DNA from: Rhodohalobacter sulfatireducens
GTDB lineage: Bacteria > Bacteroidota > Rhodothermia > Balneolales > Balneolaceae
Assembly (NCBI RefSeq): GCF_022012475.1
Contig: NZ_JAKLWS010000035.1
Span: 1-45,131 of the forward strand
Length of the DNA: 45,131 nucleotides
Direction: 5' to 3'
Numbering within the stretch: position 1 is the first letter of the stretch; each line of letters starts with the position of its first letter. The position numbers were made by a program, and so were the translations under genes. Below are positions 8,176 to 18,202 of the stretch, in pieces. Under the pieces are notes generated by a model, which did not search any database, had not been told where the DNA came from, and was given only the letters and a program-made list of their open reading frames with translations.

Positions 8176-8407
8176 ATGTAAGGGGGATTTTTATCTTTTC
8201 CGACCCTTAAGGTCGTGGAATTGATCCACTTATGACTAAAGATTTCAGTAGATGAGCCATTCTTATCGGTCTGTAAATACTTCGTATAATGCTCATGGAA
8301 ATAGTGCCTGATTGGTCCTCACTTTAAATTTACCTAATCTCGGAATTTTCAGTACATTTAGTTAATATCATCCAGACAATTTTTTCGATAAAATAATACC
8401 CATCGTG

Positions 8408-9658
8408 ATGGAAAGAACGCTGATTCTTACCATTCTGTGCTTTCTCGCCTTGCAATTTGTATGGCTTCCGGAAGAGTTGCCTGCACAAAACCAACTCGAA
8501 AGAATTTCAGTGCATGAACGAAGTGACGGCAAGGGGTATGTCTTTCGGTATCATCTTGATCAGGCGGCTGACTCATTTTCCGTATCCCAACCGGCCCCGG
8601 ATCTCATCCAGGTCATGCTCCACTCCCCCGGGTTAGATACCCTCGATTTTATACACCCTGAAGAATCAACGGCATACGATCATATTGACTATCACAAGAA
8701 TTCGGAAGGATTCGGGTTCGATATTTTTCTTGATAAGGATATGTTCGTGAAAACGGCTGCCTATCCCGACCGTAACAGCAATGATATGCTGGTTGCTTTG
8801 GAATACACATCCAAAGAAGAAATAACAAAAATTGCCGATGAAACGGATTTTATCTATTGGCATGAATACCGTGAAGAACCGACAACAGAACTCGTCAATA
8901 GCCAAGATGATACGTTCGTGCCGATTCGAGACGGCAGGGAGTTTAACACCATTGTCATTGATGCCGGACACGGTGGGCACGATCCCGGCTCAATGAACCG
9001 GCGTCTTGGCCTACAGGAGAAAGATATAGCACTTGAAGTGGCCATTCGGGTTGGAGACTATATAAAAGAGCACATTCCCGATATGGAGGTGATTTATACA
9101 CGTGAAGATGACACATTTGTACCTCTGGATAAAAGAGGGCTTATAGCAACCCGGGCTAAAGCGGACCTTTTTCTATCTATTCACCTGAATGCTGTCAGAG
9201 ATTCGAGGGCCTACGGATCGGAAGTGTTTTTCCTGGGAATGCACCGGAGTGAATCTGCCCTTGAAATTATGAAACGTGAAAACAGTGTGGTAAACCTTGA
9301 GGAAAATGGAGGGCAACAGCAACTCAGTGAAGAGGAACTGTTAATTTATGAGCTCGCCAATGCCGGAAATATCGCAGTCAGTGAGCGTATTGCTGCAATG
9401 GTTGAGCAACAATTTCGTAATCGTGCACAACGCCGGTCAAGAGGCGTAAAACAGGCCGGTTTGATGGTTTTATGGCATGCATCAACACCTGCAATTCTTG
9501 TTGAGCTTGGATTCCTGTCCAATCCCAATGAAGCCCGCTACATGAACAGTGAATATGGTCAGACTATTTTGGCCTCCGCTATCTTCCGAGCAATTCGGGA
9601 TTTCAAGGTTGAGTACGACCGTAGCATCGATCAAGCCAATACTGCCAGTAATGAGTGA
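8408..9658 (+). CDS. N-acetylmuramoyl-L-alanine amidase (Amidase_3)
   Basis: A 416-residue exported cell-wall hydrolase that cleaves the bond between N-acetylmuramic acid and the stem peptide. A signal peptide covers roughly residues 1-26. An N-terminal beta-rich region of about 130 residues, AMIN-like in position, precedes the catalytic domain (about 180-400). Zinc ligands and catalytic residues are visible: DAGHGGHDPG (His188), QEKDIALE (Glu204), SIHLNA (His259) and VELGFLSN (Glu366). A 40-residue insertion with ENGGQQQLSEEE around 295-325 is in the position of the regulatory helix of AmiC-type enzymes. I chose ATG 8408 over GTG 8405. Its end overlaps the start of udk by 8 bases. Confidence 0.93.
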   Translation: MERTLILTILCFLALQFVWLPEELPAQNQLERISVHERSDGKGYVFRYHLDQAADSFSVSQPAPDLIQVMLHSPGLDTLDFIHPEESTAYDHIDYHKNSEGFGFDIFLDKDMFVKTAAYPDRNSNDMLVALEYTSKEEITKIADETDFIYWHEYREEPTTELVNSQDDTFVPIRDGREFNTIVIDAGHGGHDPGSMNRRLGLQEKDIALEVAIRVGDYIKEHIPDMEVIYTREDDTFVPLDKRGLIATRAKADLFLSIHLNAVRDSRAYGSEVFFLGMHRSESALEIMKRENSVVNLEENGGQQQLSEEELLIYELANAGNIAVSERIAAMVEQQFRNRAQRRSRGVKQAGLMVLWHASTPAILVELGFLSNPNEARYMNSEYGQTILASAIFRAIRDFKVEYDRSIDQANTASNE

Positions 9659-10280
9659 TTATCCACTTATCATAGGAGTTGCCGGCGGAAGCGGTTCAGG
9701 TAAAACCACTGTAGTGAGCAAAATAGTAAGGAGCATTGGCAGAGAGGATGTTTTGCTGATTGAACACGATTCTTACTATCGAGACCTGAGCCATTTATCG
9801 TTGGAGGAGCGAAAGAAACATAATTTTGATCATCCATCCGCGCTTGAAACAGAGTTGATGATCCGTCACCTCGATGCACTGAAAAAAGGATACAAAATCG
9901 AAATCCCAGTATATGATTTTGTAGCACACACTCGATCTGATAAGAGTATCAGTGCATCACCCAAAAAAATTATTCTCATAGACGGGATACTAATCTTTAG
10001 CGAGCCGAATTTAAGAGAACGGATGGACATCAAAATTTTTGTCGATACAGATGATGATGTTCGGCTCTTGCGGCGGTTAAAACGTGATATTTCTGAACGC
10101 GGGCGTGACTTGGATGGCGTTCTGAATCAATATGAAAAATTTGTTCGTCCGATGCACCTGGAGTTTGTAGAACCGAGTAAACGCTATTCAGATATTATTA
10201 TTCCGAGAGGAGGAGAAAACCGGGTGGCGTTGCAAATGGTCAGCGCACTCATCAAGGATAAACTAAACGAGATCGTATAA
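9651..10280 (+). CDS. udk: Uridine kinase
   Basis: A 209-residue P-loop kinase that phosphorylates uridine and cytidine to the monophosphates in pyrimidine salvage. The Walker A motif GGSGSGKT is at residues 12-19, and EHDSYYRD supplies the substrate-binding Asp and Tyr. LIDGILIFSEPNLRE and RRLKRDISERGRD (lid) are typical of the family. ATG 9651 lies inside the last codons of the amidase gene, which implies translational coupling. An upstream in-frame start would add 34 residues that resemble nothing. The gene is convergent with coaX, with only 8 bases between the stop codons. Confidence 0.95.
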   Translation: MSDYPLIIGVAGGSGSGKTTVVSKIVRSIGREDVLLIEHDSYYRDLSHLSLEERKKHNFDHPSALETELMIRHLDALKKGYKIEIPVYDFVAHTRSDKSISASPKKIILIDGILIFSEPNLRERMDIKIFVDTDDDVRLLRRLKRDISERGRDLDGVLNQYEKFVRPMHLEFVEPSKRYSDIIIPRGGENRVALQMVSALIKDKLNEIV

Positions 10281-10288
10281 CTATCTTT

Positions 10289-11023
10289 TTATTCACGGAT
10301 AATCTTTTCAAACTGCTCTAACCCTTCCCAAATCAGGTATTTCCTGTAATTCAAAGAGGCTTCTTCGCTCATCCAATTCATAATCTGTACAGCATTCCCG
10401 CCGGTAATGTAAATTACTGGATCTTCAACCATGGAACGATACCGTTCAATGAACCCTTGAACCGCAAGCAAGAAACCGCCATTTACGCCCCACTCAATAC
10501 ACTCAACCGTTGATTTTCCGGGCCACTCTTCAGGGATAGATTCAGGTGCTTTCGGAAGTTCGGGAAGATGATCTCTCATTGAACTTTTTATGATCTGTAA
10601 TCCGGGCATAATAATTCCCCCTCTGAATACTCCCTTGGTTGTCATAAGATCAACGGTGCAGGCACTGCCCGCATCAATCACAATTACATTTCTTTCATCT
10701 GATTCAATCCATGCTGCGAGACAAACTAAGAACCGATCCAACCCAAGTGTTTGCGGTGTTTTGTAGTCCAATCTATTTGATGGAATATGCGACGAGCGAT
10801 ACTCGATGAAATTTCTATCTGACAGCTCAGCTCTCAGTTTCTCAGAAATATCTTGCCGTACTGATGACAGAATAATTTTTCCCTTATCTCCTTTTGAAGC
10901 CAAATAACTGATCATTTCATCAATTCTATCATGTTTACCATCAAAAAGTATCTGCCAGTCAGATCCGTTTCGAGCAGCCAGTTTTAGAAAAGAGTTTCCG
11001 ATATCAAGATAAAGTGGATTCAT
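10289..11023 (-). CDS. coaX: Type III pantothenate kinase
   Basis: A protein of about 244 residues, normal length for CoaX, which carries out the first step of coenzyme A synthesis without inhibition by CoA. It has the ASKHA-fold signatures: LYLDIGNSFLK at the N-terminus, TLGLDRFL, VIDAGSACTVD and FRGGIIMPGL in the middle, and YITGGNA near the C-terminus. I prefer ATG 11023 because the family starts just before the DIGN motif; a GTG at 11038 would add five residues. With coaBC at 23.7 kb, the window encodes two parts of CoA synthesis. Confidence 0.93.
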   Translation of the reverse strand: MNPLYLDIGNSFLKLAARNGSDWQILFDGKHDRIDEMISYLASKGDKGKIILSSVRQDISEKLRAELSDRNFIEYRSSHIPSNRLDYKTPQTLGLDRFLVCLAAWIESDERNVIVIDAGSACTVDLMTTKGVFRGGIIMPGLQIIKSSMRDHLPELPKAPESIPEEWPGKSTVECIEWGVNGGFLLAVQGFIERYRSMVEDPVIYITGGNAVQIMNWMSEEASLNYRKYLIWEGLEQFEKIIRE

Positions 11024-11178
11024 TTTGTTAGTTTTCACTAATATAAGCGTTCATTAAAAGAACAATAACATACCAAATAAATTGGGTCTCATTCATCAAC
11101 TGAATGCACTAAATTGTTTGTTGTTATAGTTTGATGTTACTTAGCAATTAATGTACATGGATTTTAAACAGATTAACT

Positions 11179-11898
11179 ATGAATTTATCAGGTAAAAACG
11201 CCATTGTAACCGGTGCAAGCAGCGGAATCGGCATCTCTTTCAGTAAAAAATTAATTGAAAAAGGTGCCAAAGTATATGGACTTGCCCGAAGACTGAATAA
11301 ACTTACTGAGGTAGGTGCTGAACTTGGAGACTCGTTTATTCCTGTTAAAATGGATATCACCAAACCAAATGATATACAACAGTGGGCTACAGAAACTTTT
11401 TCTGAGGATAACCTGCCTCACATACTTATTAACAACGCCGGTCTTGGAATTTTTGGGAATGTTGAAAAACTATCTATTGACGACTGGAAAACCATGGTTG
11501 AGACGAACCTGAATGGTGTATTTTACCTCACTCACGAATTAGTACCATTTATGAAAGATTCGGATGAATACCATCATATCATAAATATATCATCCATTGC
11601 TGGATTACTTGGAAATCCTCAGCTTACTGGCTACAACGCCACAAAGTATGGTGTGCGTGGTTTTAGCGAGGCTTTATTCAAAGAACTCCGGTATGACAAA
11701 ATTAAAGTAACCGCCATGTTTCCGGGCTCCATTTCAACTCACTTTTTCGACAGAGTGGGTAATGAAACACATTCCAATATGCTCCAACCGGATGACGTAG
11801 CTGATACATTAATCCACCTGTTGGAAACTCCGGACAATTTCCTGGTCAATGAAATTACACTTCGGCCGTTAAATCCTAAAAATCCTAACGAGAAGTGA
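11179..11898 (+). CDS. Short-chain dehydrogenase/reductase
   Basis: A 239-residue classical SDR. The nucleotide-binding TGASSGIG is at residues 11-18, NNAG at 85-88, the catalytic Ser at 138-139 (NISSIAG), and Tyr152 and Lys156 in YNATK. These define an NAD(P)H-dependent oxidoreductase with an intact active site. The substrate cannot be deduced. The stop overlaps the GTG start of the following DUF4296 gene (GTGA), which indicates co-translation. Confidence 0.92.
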   Translation: MNLSGKNAIVTGASSGIGISFSKKLIEKGAKVYGLARRLNKLTEVGAELGDSFIPVKMDITKPNDIQQWATETFSEDNLPHILINNAGLGIFGNVEKLSIDDWKTMVETNLNGVFYLTHELVPFMKDSDEYHHIINISSIAGLLGNPQLTGYNATKYGVRGFSEALFKELRYDKIKVTAMFPGSISTHFFDRVGNETHSNMLQPDDVADTLIHLLETPDNFLVNEITLRPLNPKNPNEK

Positions 11899-12296
11899 AA
11901 AAACTGCTTTTCGTACTTATCCTGTTGATAGTACTTCCTGGTTGTAGTTCAGAGTCTAATCCGCCGGATGAATTGATTGATGAGCAAACTTATGAGCAAA
12001 TATTTATGGAGTTTGCCATTATCAATCAGTTGGATAAACGAATTTTGGAGGATAGATCCCAGGAAGAGTTAAGACAGTTGGTGTATGAGCATTACGATGT
12101 AACAGAAGAGGAATTCAGGATTTCTCACGAATATTATGAACAAAATGTTGAAGAACAGTTGGAACGTGTCCGTGATATGTCCGATATACTTCGAGAAGAG
12201 CGCGACTCTCTTGTAGTTATTGAACGCAAATATGGAAGGGTAACCACCCCGGAGCAGGCTGACAGTCTGCGTCAAGCCTTACGTAACAGTGAATAG
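11895..12296 (+). CDS. DUF4296-type lipoprotein
   Basis: A 133-residue predicted lipoprotein. The hydrophobic N-terminus ends in VLPGCSSE, so Cys17 is the likely lipidated residue. The mature part is highly charged and helical, with the LIDEQTYEQIFMEFAIINQL start characteristic of the DUF4296 family of the Bacteroidota group. The function is unknown. Translation starts at a GTG overlapping the SDR stop. Its last 25 bases overlap the 3' end of recQ on the other strand. Confidence 0.8.
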   Translation: MKKLLFVLILLIVLPGCSSESNPPDELIDEQTYEQIFMEFAIINQLDKRILEDRSQEELRQLVYEHYDVTEEEFRISHEYYEQNVEEQLERVRDMSDILREERDSLVVIERKYGRVTTPEQADSLRQALRNSE

Positions 12297-14212
12297 AGGT
12301 CTCCTGATTGATCGCTCTCTGCATAATTTTCCCTGACCATAAACGAGAGAACCTTCTTTGTTTTTTTGCGATCCCAACTGGCACTCTTCGTAATTTCACT
12401 GAAAGATTTCTCACCGCTTTCCAGAACCTGGGTAACTTTCCGGATATCCTCCCTGCTCACAAGTAACTGCTCTTTCTCACCTGATCTGCAGTTATCGCAA
12501 TGGCCGCATGGTTTGCAATTCGTTTCACCAAAATAGTGTCTTAAAAATACCTCCCTGCATGCATTTGTGGTGGCGTATCGGGCCATATATTCTATCTTCT
12601 TCAACAAAATATCCCGATAGTTGTAGGCCTGATCCGATTCTATTCGAAGCTTTTTTTGCCTTGCCCCTTTAACCTTAATTAACTTTGATTCTTCCTGCCA
12701 TTTAAATTTTAGAATCTGATCGTGTTCGGCAAACACCCGTAATGCTTTGTAGAGTTGATTAGAACTAGTTTCCAACTTTTGTATGAGATATTCGATATCC
12801 AGGTATTGCATTTCTGAGAACACTTGGGGCCCAAATTGGCGAAAGAGCCCATCCAGGAAATCTCCCTTACCCGGATCCGAATCATAAATAAACTCAACTA
12901 AATAGTCACTGTTTACAATGAAATGGACTCCTACCCTCGGTTCTCTCAAGTCGATCTGGATCAAAAAATCCAGTCTTTGCAAAAGATTTACGGCATTTGA
13001 AACCTTTGAGACTGTAAGTTTCGTTCTCTTTGCAATATTATCGAAGAATACTTCTTCCGGGGAATCCTGCTCACTCCCGACAGCTAAGTCCAGTTCATCG
13101 CAAAGTCCATCATATACTTTCTGAAGAATCTCTCGGTCGGGGTAATTCTGTTCCACCCTGTTCCTCAGGTATTGCACATCACTCTCTTTAAAAATGAGAA
13201 TCGGGTAGCTGATCTCCCCGTCCCTTCCGGCACGTCCGGCTTCCTGGTAATAAGCTTCAAGCGAAAATGGAATTGTATAATGAATTACATATCGGCAATC
13301 CGCCTTGTCGATACCCATCCCAAATGCATTAGTAGCAACTACAAGTGATAGATCTCCATCAATCCAATCCTGCTGAATTTCATTGCGAGTTGCCGTATCC
13401 AGTCCTGCGTGATAGGGTTTGGCTGAGATACCATTTTTATCAAAATAGCCTGCCCATTCTTCGCAATCTCTTCGGGTTGAAGCATACACAATGCCGCTTC
13501 CCAAATCTGCAGCTTTCTTAACTGATTTCTTAAGTAATGTCCGTTTCTTCTCCGTCTTGGAAACCCACCAATGTAGATTTTCTCTTTTGAAACCACCTGT
13601 AACCACAACTGGTTCTTCAAATTCCAGGTTTTCGAGAATATCTTTCTTCACCTCCGGCGTGGCGGTAGCAGTAAGAGCAATCCACTTTGTTGTTTGGGGA
13701 AGATCTTCAAGTGCCGTTCTTATCTCTCTGTAAGAGGGACGAAAATCATGTCCCCATTCAGAAATACAGTGTGCTTCATCAATTGCTACGAGTTGAATAT
13801 CCAGGTTAGGCTGTTCCGATTTCCACAACTCTGTTGATAATCGCTCAGGGGCAATATATAGTAACTTATACATACCGTTTCGGGCATTTACCAATCGCTG
13901 TTCCACCTCATATGATGGAATTGTACTATTAAGAAATGTAGCCCGAATTCCTGCTTTATTGAGTTGTTGTACCTGGTCTTGCATCAGCGCAATAAGTGGA
14001 GAAATAACAACCGTCAACCCATCCTGTACAACAGCGGGTACCTGGTAACATAAAGACTTCCCCCCTCCTGTTGGAAACAATACAAGTGTATCATTACCCT
14101 CTAAAACAGATCGAATCGCTTCTTCCTGTCCGCTCCTGAATGAAGAAAATCCCCAATAGGAATTGAGTGCCTCCCGTGCTTTTTCGATTGGTTGTTCTTC
14201 AGGCAAAACCAA
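12272..14212 (-). CDS. recQ: ATP-dependent DNA helicase RecQ
   Basis: A 646-residue 3'-5' helicase of DNA repair and recombination. Order of motifs: motif 0 around FRSGQEEAI (25-33), Walker A PTGGGKS (47-53), DEAH (145-148) with the RecQ-specific aromatic loop EWGHDFRPSY, then SAT-type TATAT and motif VI QEAGRAGRDG. A zinc site follows, with a Cys near 555 and CKPCGHCDNC. The segment after it looks winged-helix-like, but no clear HRDC domain is visible. No ATG is available upstream, so the start is probably the TTG at 14212. It is a single gene. Confidence 0.94.
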   Translation of the reverse strand: MVLPEEQPIEKAREALNSYWGFSSFRSGQEEAIRSVLEGNDTLVLFPTGGGKSLCYQVPAVVQDGLTVVISPLIALMQDQVQQLNKAGIRATFLNSTIPSYEVEQRLVNARNGMYKLLYIAPERLSTELWKSEQPNLDIQLVAIDEAHCISEWGHDFRPSYREIRTALEDLPQTTKWIALTATATPEVKKDILENLEFEEPVVVTGGFKRENLHWWVSKTEKKRTLLKKSVKKAADLGSGIVYASTRRDCEEWAGYFDKNGISAKPYHAGLDTATRNEIQQDWIDGDLSLVVATNAFGMGIDKADCRYVIHYTIPFSLEAYYQEAGRAGRDGEISYPILIFKESDVQYLRNRVEQNYPDREILQKVYDGLCDELDLAVGSEQDSPEEVFFDNIAKRTKLTVSKVSNAVNLLQRLDFLIQIDLREPRVGVHFIVNSDYLVEFIYDSDPGKGDFLDGLFRQFGPQVFSEMQYLDIEYLIQKLETSSNQLYKALRVFAEHDQILKFKWQEESKLIKVKGARQKKLRIESDQAYNYRDILLKKIEYMARYATTNACREVFLRHYFGETNCKPCGHCDNCRSGEKEQLLVSREDIRKVTQVLESGEKSFSEITKSASWDRKKTKKVLSFMVRENYAESDQSGDLYSLLRKA

Positions 14213-14422
14213 GTTTTTTGTAATCTTATGTATTGTTAAGTGAATTTATCCAATTCCGAGCTCCGAAAGTACCACTCCGAAACTGGTGCAAGTTTGCCCC
14301 GCAAGGGATCTCTTCGAGGTAACTTGTACCCCTACTGCTATACATTTCGCACAAGTTGAAAACTTGCGCGAGTAAGTTTTCGCACCCCAACGTTTCGAGG
14401 CAAACTTGCTCGGATAAGTCGG

Positions 14423-14528
14423 GTCATTGCGAGTGGTGCGAAGTCCCGAAGAGAAAATTAAATGGGTCATTTTCGAGCAAATAAAGCAATTCTGAATTTT
14501 GCCATAAGATTGCTTCGCTCGCAATGAC
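14423..14528. repeat. Inverted repeat with GTCATTGCGAG ends
   Basis: GTCATTGCGAG (14423-14433) is repeated inverted as CTCGCAATGAC (14518-14528), with GAAG and CTTC extensions inside. The rest of 14213-14422 consists of short variants of a CAAGTTTGC/GCAAACTTG motif in both orientations and carries no gene. Similar GTCATTGCGAG repeats are common in bacterial intergenic DNA. The recQ promoter presumably lies at the right or left edge. Confidence 0.65.
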
Positions 14529-14561
14529 TATAGTAACAACATTACAAAACCCAACCTGATT

Positions 14562-15281
14562 TTAAAAGTTTACCCCCACACCGATTTTTATATGGAGTAA
14601 GTTCGTTGTTGATTGGGTTACATCATAAGTAACCCGACCATTATCCGTACTTATTGATCCTTTTTGCAGGTATTCAGCTTCCCTTCCAAACATATATCGT
14701 CCACGCAGGTTGATGTAAACTGATGATGGTTCAATATCCTCAGGTGAACGCGTTACCTCCCCCCGATTTCGCCAAACACGAATCTGCAATCCGGCACCAA
14801 AACCGTAACTTAAGGCCGTATCCTCGAAGTTGGTATCACTGAGCTTTTCTTCGTCAAAGAAATCATCCCTGTCTCTAATAACAGTCTCCGTAAAGAAGTA
14901 ATTAAATCCAAAGAGTCCATCTACATAGGGACGGATTTGAGACGGCGGTGCAATTAAACGAAGCAATATATCTCCATGAGCAAGATTGTAACTGTTTTCA
15001 ACTTCTACACGCAAATCGGGTATCGTTGAACTTAGGGCTTCCTCTCGAGTATCTGTCCCGAAGTTCATAAAACCAAACTCCAGTCCCAGCATGACCGGTG
15101 AGTTGGGGAATCTATAACCTCCCATAATATTCAGTCCACCACCAATGTGATCGGACTGCTGCCTGAAGTCACCCTGAGGAATACCAACACCAAAATCCAG
15201 TTGCGCTTGTATTTCTTGAGAATAAGAATTGAGAGAAAACCCAAAAAAAAGAATTGGAATAAGTGCAAAAAATCTCTTCAT
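14562..15281 (-). CDS. Outer-membrane beta-barrel protein
   Basis: A 239-residue exported protein. The signal peptide (about 1-21) ends in SYSQ. The mature part alternates polar and hydrophobic residues in strands with many aromatic and Gly residues, for example LDFGVGIPQGDFR, IMGGYRFP and VYINLRGRYMFG. It ends in a terminal aromatic (GVGVNF), the C-terminal Phe typical of outer-membrane barrels. It resembles small porin-like or OmpA-barrel-type proteins; the specific function is unknown. It lies downstream of sdhCAB but is separated from it by a terminator. Confidence 0.82.
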   Translation of the reverse strand: MKRFFALIPILFFGFSLNSYSQEIQAQLDFGVGIPQGDFRQQSDHIGGGLNIMGGYRFPNSPVMLGLEFGFMNFGTDTREEALSSTIPDLRVEVENSYNLAHGDILLRLIAPPSQIRPYVDGLFGFNYFFTETVIRDRDDFFDEEKLSDTNFEDTALSYGFGAGLQIRVWRNRGEVTRSPEDIEPSSVYINLRGRYMFGREAEYLQKGSISTDNGRVTYDVTQSTTNLLHIKIGVGVNF

Positions 15282-15400
15282 AAATTTTTTCCCGTTAGTT
15301 ATTATTGCTTTGCGAAGCGTTCTTTTAATGAGAGGATAAGCCTCCCATTACATTTCACCCGACCGTATACGATTGGCAGATTTTCAGGTTTCTCTTTTTT

Positions 15401-15430
15401 ATTAAAAAAGCCCTGAAAAATCAGGGCTTT
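15401..15430 (-). terminator. Intrinsic terminator of the sdhCAB operon
   Basis: Read on the minus strand, AAAGCCCTGA (15430-15421) pairs with TCAGGGCTTT (15416-15407) around a TTTT loop, followed by TTTAATAAAAAAG. The stem is perfect over 10 bp. It follows the sdhB stop by about 70 bases and precedes the barrel-protein gene on the same strand. Confidence 0.85.
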
Positions 15431-15499
15431 GAAATTTAATTTGTATAACTATAAGTGCTGTCGTTAAGATCACTCAGATCACATTTGCTAAGCGATCGA

Positions 15500-16246
15500 T
15501 TAAATAACTGCCTTCAAATAATCTTTTCTCATTTCAGCAATTGCTGAGATGCTGATACCAACAGGACATACAGCTTCGCACTCTCCATGATTTGAACAAT
15601 CACCAAATCCTTCTTTGTCCATCTGATCAACCATCGCAATGGTGCGTTTCTCTCTTTCAGGCTGTCCCTGAGGCAACAGGTTCAAATGAGCGAGCTTAGC
15701 TCCGGTAAATAATGCTGCTGAAGAGTTTGGACAAGCAGCCACACAAGCACCACATCCAATACAGGTGGCGTAATCAAAAGATTCATTCGAAACATCCTGT
15801 GCGATGGGAATTAAATTTGCCTCCGGTGCAGAGCCCGTTTTAACAGATACGTAACCTCCTGCCTCAATAATCCGATCAAACGCGGAGCGATCAACAACCA
15901 AATCCTTAATTACAGGAAATGCGGCCGCTCTTGGGGGTTCAATCACAATCGTATCTCCATCACTGTAATTTCTCATATGGAGTTGACAGACAGCTGTTTT
16001 ATGTTTTGGACCATGAGCCCGACCATTGATAACAAGATTACATGACCCGCAAATTCCCTCGCGACAATCATAATCGAATTCAACAGGTTCGGTGCCTTCC
16101 TTTATCAGGTTTTCGTTGAGAACGTCCAACATCTCAAGGAAAGACATATGTTCGCTTACCTCATCCAGCGTATAATCCTCAAAATGACCAGGATCATTGG
16201 CGTTTTTCTGACGCCAGATTTTCAGGTGAATTGTCATTGTACTCAT
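15500..16246 (-). CDS. sdhB: Succinate dehydrogenase/fumarate reductase iron-sulfur subunit
   Basis: A 248-residue subunit that passes electrons from the FAD of SdhA to quinone. The 2Fe-2S cluster ligands are Cys61, Cys66, Cys69 and Cys87 (CREGICGSC and TAVC). The C-terminal domain has two cysteine motifs for the 4Fe-4S and 3Fe-4S clusters: [12 protein letters not shown] and [12 protein letters not shown]. The length and motif pattern fit the Bacteroidota-type enzyme with a single di-heme anchor protein. It is the last gene of sdhCAB, 9 bases after sdhA. Confidence 0.96.
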   Translation of the reverse strand: MSTMTIHLKIWRQKNANDPGHFEDYTLDEVSEHMSFLEMLDVLNENLIKEGTEPVEFDYDCREGICGSCNLVINGRAHGPKHKTAVCQLHMRNYSDGDTIVIEPPRAAAFPVIKDLVVDRSAFDRIIEAGGYVSVKTGSAPEANLIPIAQDVSNESFDYATCIGCGACVAACPNSSAALFTGAKLAHLNLLPQGQPEREKRTIAMVDQMDKEGFGDCSNHGECEAVCPVGISISAIAEMRKDYLKAVI

Positions 16247-16255
16247 AAAAACCTG

Positions 16256-18175
16256 TTATTTATAACTTCTTTGTTTCAATTCCACAAACTCAAACTCCAG
16301 GTTCTCTTTATGAAGCTTGGTTTTAAGTTTTCCATTAACTCCCTGATACTCCCAAGCGGACACGAATGAATAATCCTCGTCGTTTCGAAGGGCTTCACCC
16401 TCGTCGCTCTGATATTCATCGCGGAGATGACAACCACAGGACTCTTCTCTGTCAAGGGCGTCTATCGCCATCAGCTCGGCCAGTTCAAAATAATCCGCTA
16501 CCCTCAGGGCAAATTCCAGATATTTATTGTAGTAAGTCATCTCTCCGGGCACCCGAACATTTGTCCAGAACTCTTCTCGAAGTTCTCTGATCTGTTCAAT
16601 CGCCTCTTCGAGGCCTTCTTTACTGCGAGAGATACCAACTTTATCCCACATAATCTTACCAAGCTCTCTGTGGAACTCGATAATGGTCTTATCACCCTGG
16701 ATTGAGAGTAATTTTTGAAGCTGATCTTCAGATGTTTTGGCTGCTTCAGAAAAAGCTTCGTGGTCAGTTGTAAGATCATCGGGTTGATGATCGGCCAGGT
16801 AATTTCCAATTGTGTATGGAATGATAAAATAGCCGTCAGAAAGCCCCTGCATCAATGCACTTGCACCAAGTCGGTTGGCTCCGTGATCGGAAAAATTCGC
16901 TTCACCGGCTACAAAAAGTCCGGGCACATTGCTCATCAGGTTGTAATCAACCCAAAGGCCGCCCATTGTGTAGTGAACTGCAGGGAAGATCTTCATTGGC
17001 ACTTCGTAGGGATTCTCGTCCATGATATTTTCATACATATCGAACAAGTTACCGTACTTCGAGCGAATGGTATCAATACCATCTCGCTTTATCGCATCCC
17101 GGAAATCCAGGTAAACCGCTTTGCCGGTTTCTCCGACTCCCATTCCATCATCGGTTACAAGTTTTGCGTTCCTGGATGCAACATCACGTGGTACGAGGTT
17201 ACCAAAACTTGGATACTTCTCCTCCAGGTAATAATATCTTTCATCTTCCGGGATCTCATTTGGCGGGCGATCATCCCCTTTCTTTCTTGGAACCCAAACC
17301 CGGCCATCGTTTCTCAAACTTTCGCTCATCAATGTTAATTTCGATTGATAATCGCCGGATACCGGAATACAGGTTGGGTGGATCTGAACATAGCAGGGAT
17401 TTGCAAAAGCCGCACCTCGTTTATGACAACGCCATGCTGCCGTTACATTTGAGTTTTTTGCATTTGTTGAGAGATAGAAAACATTGCCGTAACCGCCTGT
17501 GCAGAGTACAACAGCGTCGGCTTCAAATTTATTGATCTCCCCTTTTACAAGATCGCGTGTAATAATTCCTCTCGCTTTCCCGTCAATCATTACGAGGTCC
17601 AGCATTTCGTGCCTTGGGTAGTACTCGATTTTGCCTGAGTGAACTTCTTTCATCATCGCCTGGTAAGCACCCATCAGAAGCTGCTGTCCAGTTTGCCCCC
17701 GGGCATAAAATGTCCTGGAGACCTGTGCCCCACCAAAGGACCTATTGTCAAGCAATCCGCCGTATTCTCTTGCAAATGGAACTCCCTGGGCTACGGCCTG
17801 GTCGATAATTTCGTTTGAATTTTGAGCCAGGCGATAGACATTAGATTCACGGCTTCGATAGTCACCGCCTTTAATGGTATCATAAAAGAGTCTCCAAACA
17901 CTGTCGCCGTCATTTGGATAGTTCTTCGCAGCATTTATTCCGCCCTGTGCTGCAATACTGTGGGCACGTCGGGCTGAATCCAGTATGCAAAACGATTTTA
18001 CGTTGTACCCGAGTTCTGCAAGGCTCGCCGCAGCCGATGCACCGGCGAGGCCGGTCCCAACTACGATGATATTGTATTTACGCTTATTATTCGGTGATAC
18101 AAGCTTGATATCTTGCAGATGGTTGTTCCATTTATCTTCTAATGGACCCGAAGGTTCTTGTGAATCTAACTTCAT
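16256..18175 (-). CDS. sdhA: Succinate dehydrogenase/fumarate reductase flavoprotein subunit
   Basis: A 639-residue catalytic subunit that interconverts succinate and fumarate. The FAD-binding VGTGLAGAS is at residues 39-47. [16 protein letters not shown] follows with His72, the expected site of covalent FAD attachment. [21 protein letters not shown] and [17 protein letters not shown] carry active-site Arg and FAD contacts. The C-terminal helical domain is complete. The gene is in an operon with sdhC and sdhB, and complex II would sit on the inner membrane facing the cytoplasm. Confidence 0.96.
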   Translation of the reverse strand: MKLDSQEPSGPLEDKWNNHLQDIKLVSPNNKRKYNIIVVGTGLAGASAAASLAELGYNVKSFCILDSARRAHSIAAQGGINAAKNYPNDGDSVWRLFYDTIKGGDYRSRESNVYRLAQNSNEIIDQAVAQGVPFAREYGGLLDNRSFGGAQVSRTFYARGQTGQQLLMGAYQAMMKEVHSGKIEYYPRHEMLDLVMIDGKARGIITRDLVKGEINKFEADAVVLCTGGYGNVFYLSTNAKNSNVTAAWRCHKRGAAFANPCYVQIHPTCIPVSGDYQSKLTLMSESLRNDGRVWVPRKKGDDRPPNEIPEDERYYYLEEKYPSFGNLVPRDVASRNAKLVTDDGMGVGETGKAVYLDFRDAIKRDGIDTIRSKYGNLFDMYENIMDENPYEVPMKIFPAVHYTMGGLWVDYNLMSNVPGLFVAGEANFSDHGANRLGASALMQGLSDGYFIIPYTIGNYLADHQPDDLTTDHEAFSEAAKTSEDQLQKLLSIQGDKTIIEFHRELGKIMWDKVGISRSKEGLEEAIEQIRELREEFWTNVRVPGEMTYYNKYLEFALRVADYFELAELMAIDALDREESCGCHLRDEYQSDEGEALRNDEDYSFVSAWEYQGVNGKLKTKLHKENLEFEFVELKQRSYK

Positions 18176-18202
18176 AATGAGTTTTATATGATCGTTACAA
18201 TC

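Larger units (their letters stand above)
7327..8404. other. 1.1 kb repeat-rich intergenic region
   Basis: No gene is supported here. The short frames (minus 7702-7896, plus 8021-8224) run through palindromic DNA. Contents in order: a GTGTCCCCCTTCG...CAATGGGGGGATG imperfect hairpin near 7458-7490; a large nested inverted repeat at 7686-7829; a hairpin CTTGATC...GGATCAAG near 7836-7862; TGACC...GGTCA near 7879-7896; and a GC-rich triple palindrome at 8070-8175. It probably combines several small repeat families plus the promoter of the amidase gene. Confidence 0.6.

Noticed and set aside
8021-8224. 67-residue frame on the plus strand
   Set aside because: Its repeated LCSEALG and LCTEALG come from the triple palindrome.
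16715-17338. 207-residue plus-strand frame within sdhA
   Set aside because: It is a shadow of the sdhA gene with no family resemblance.
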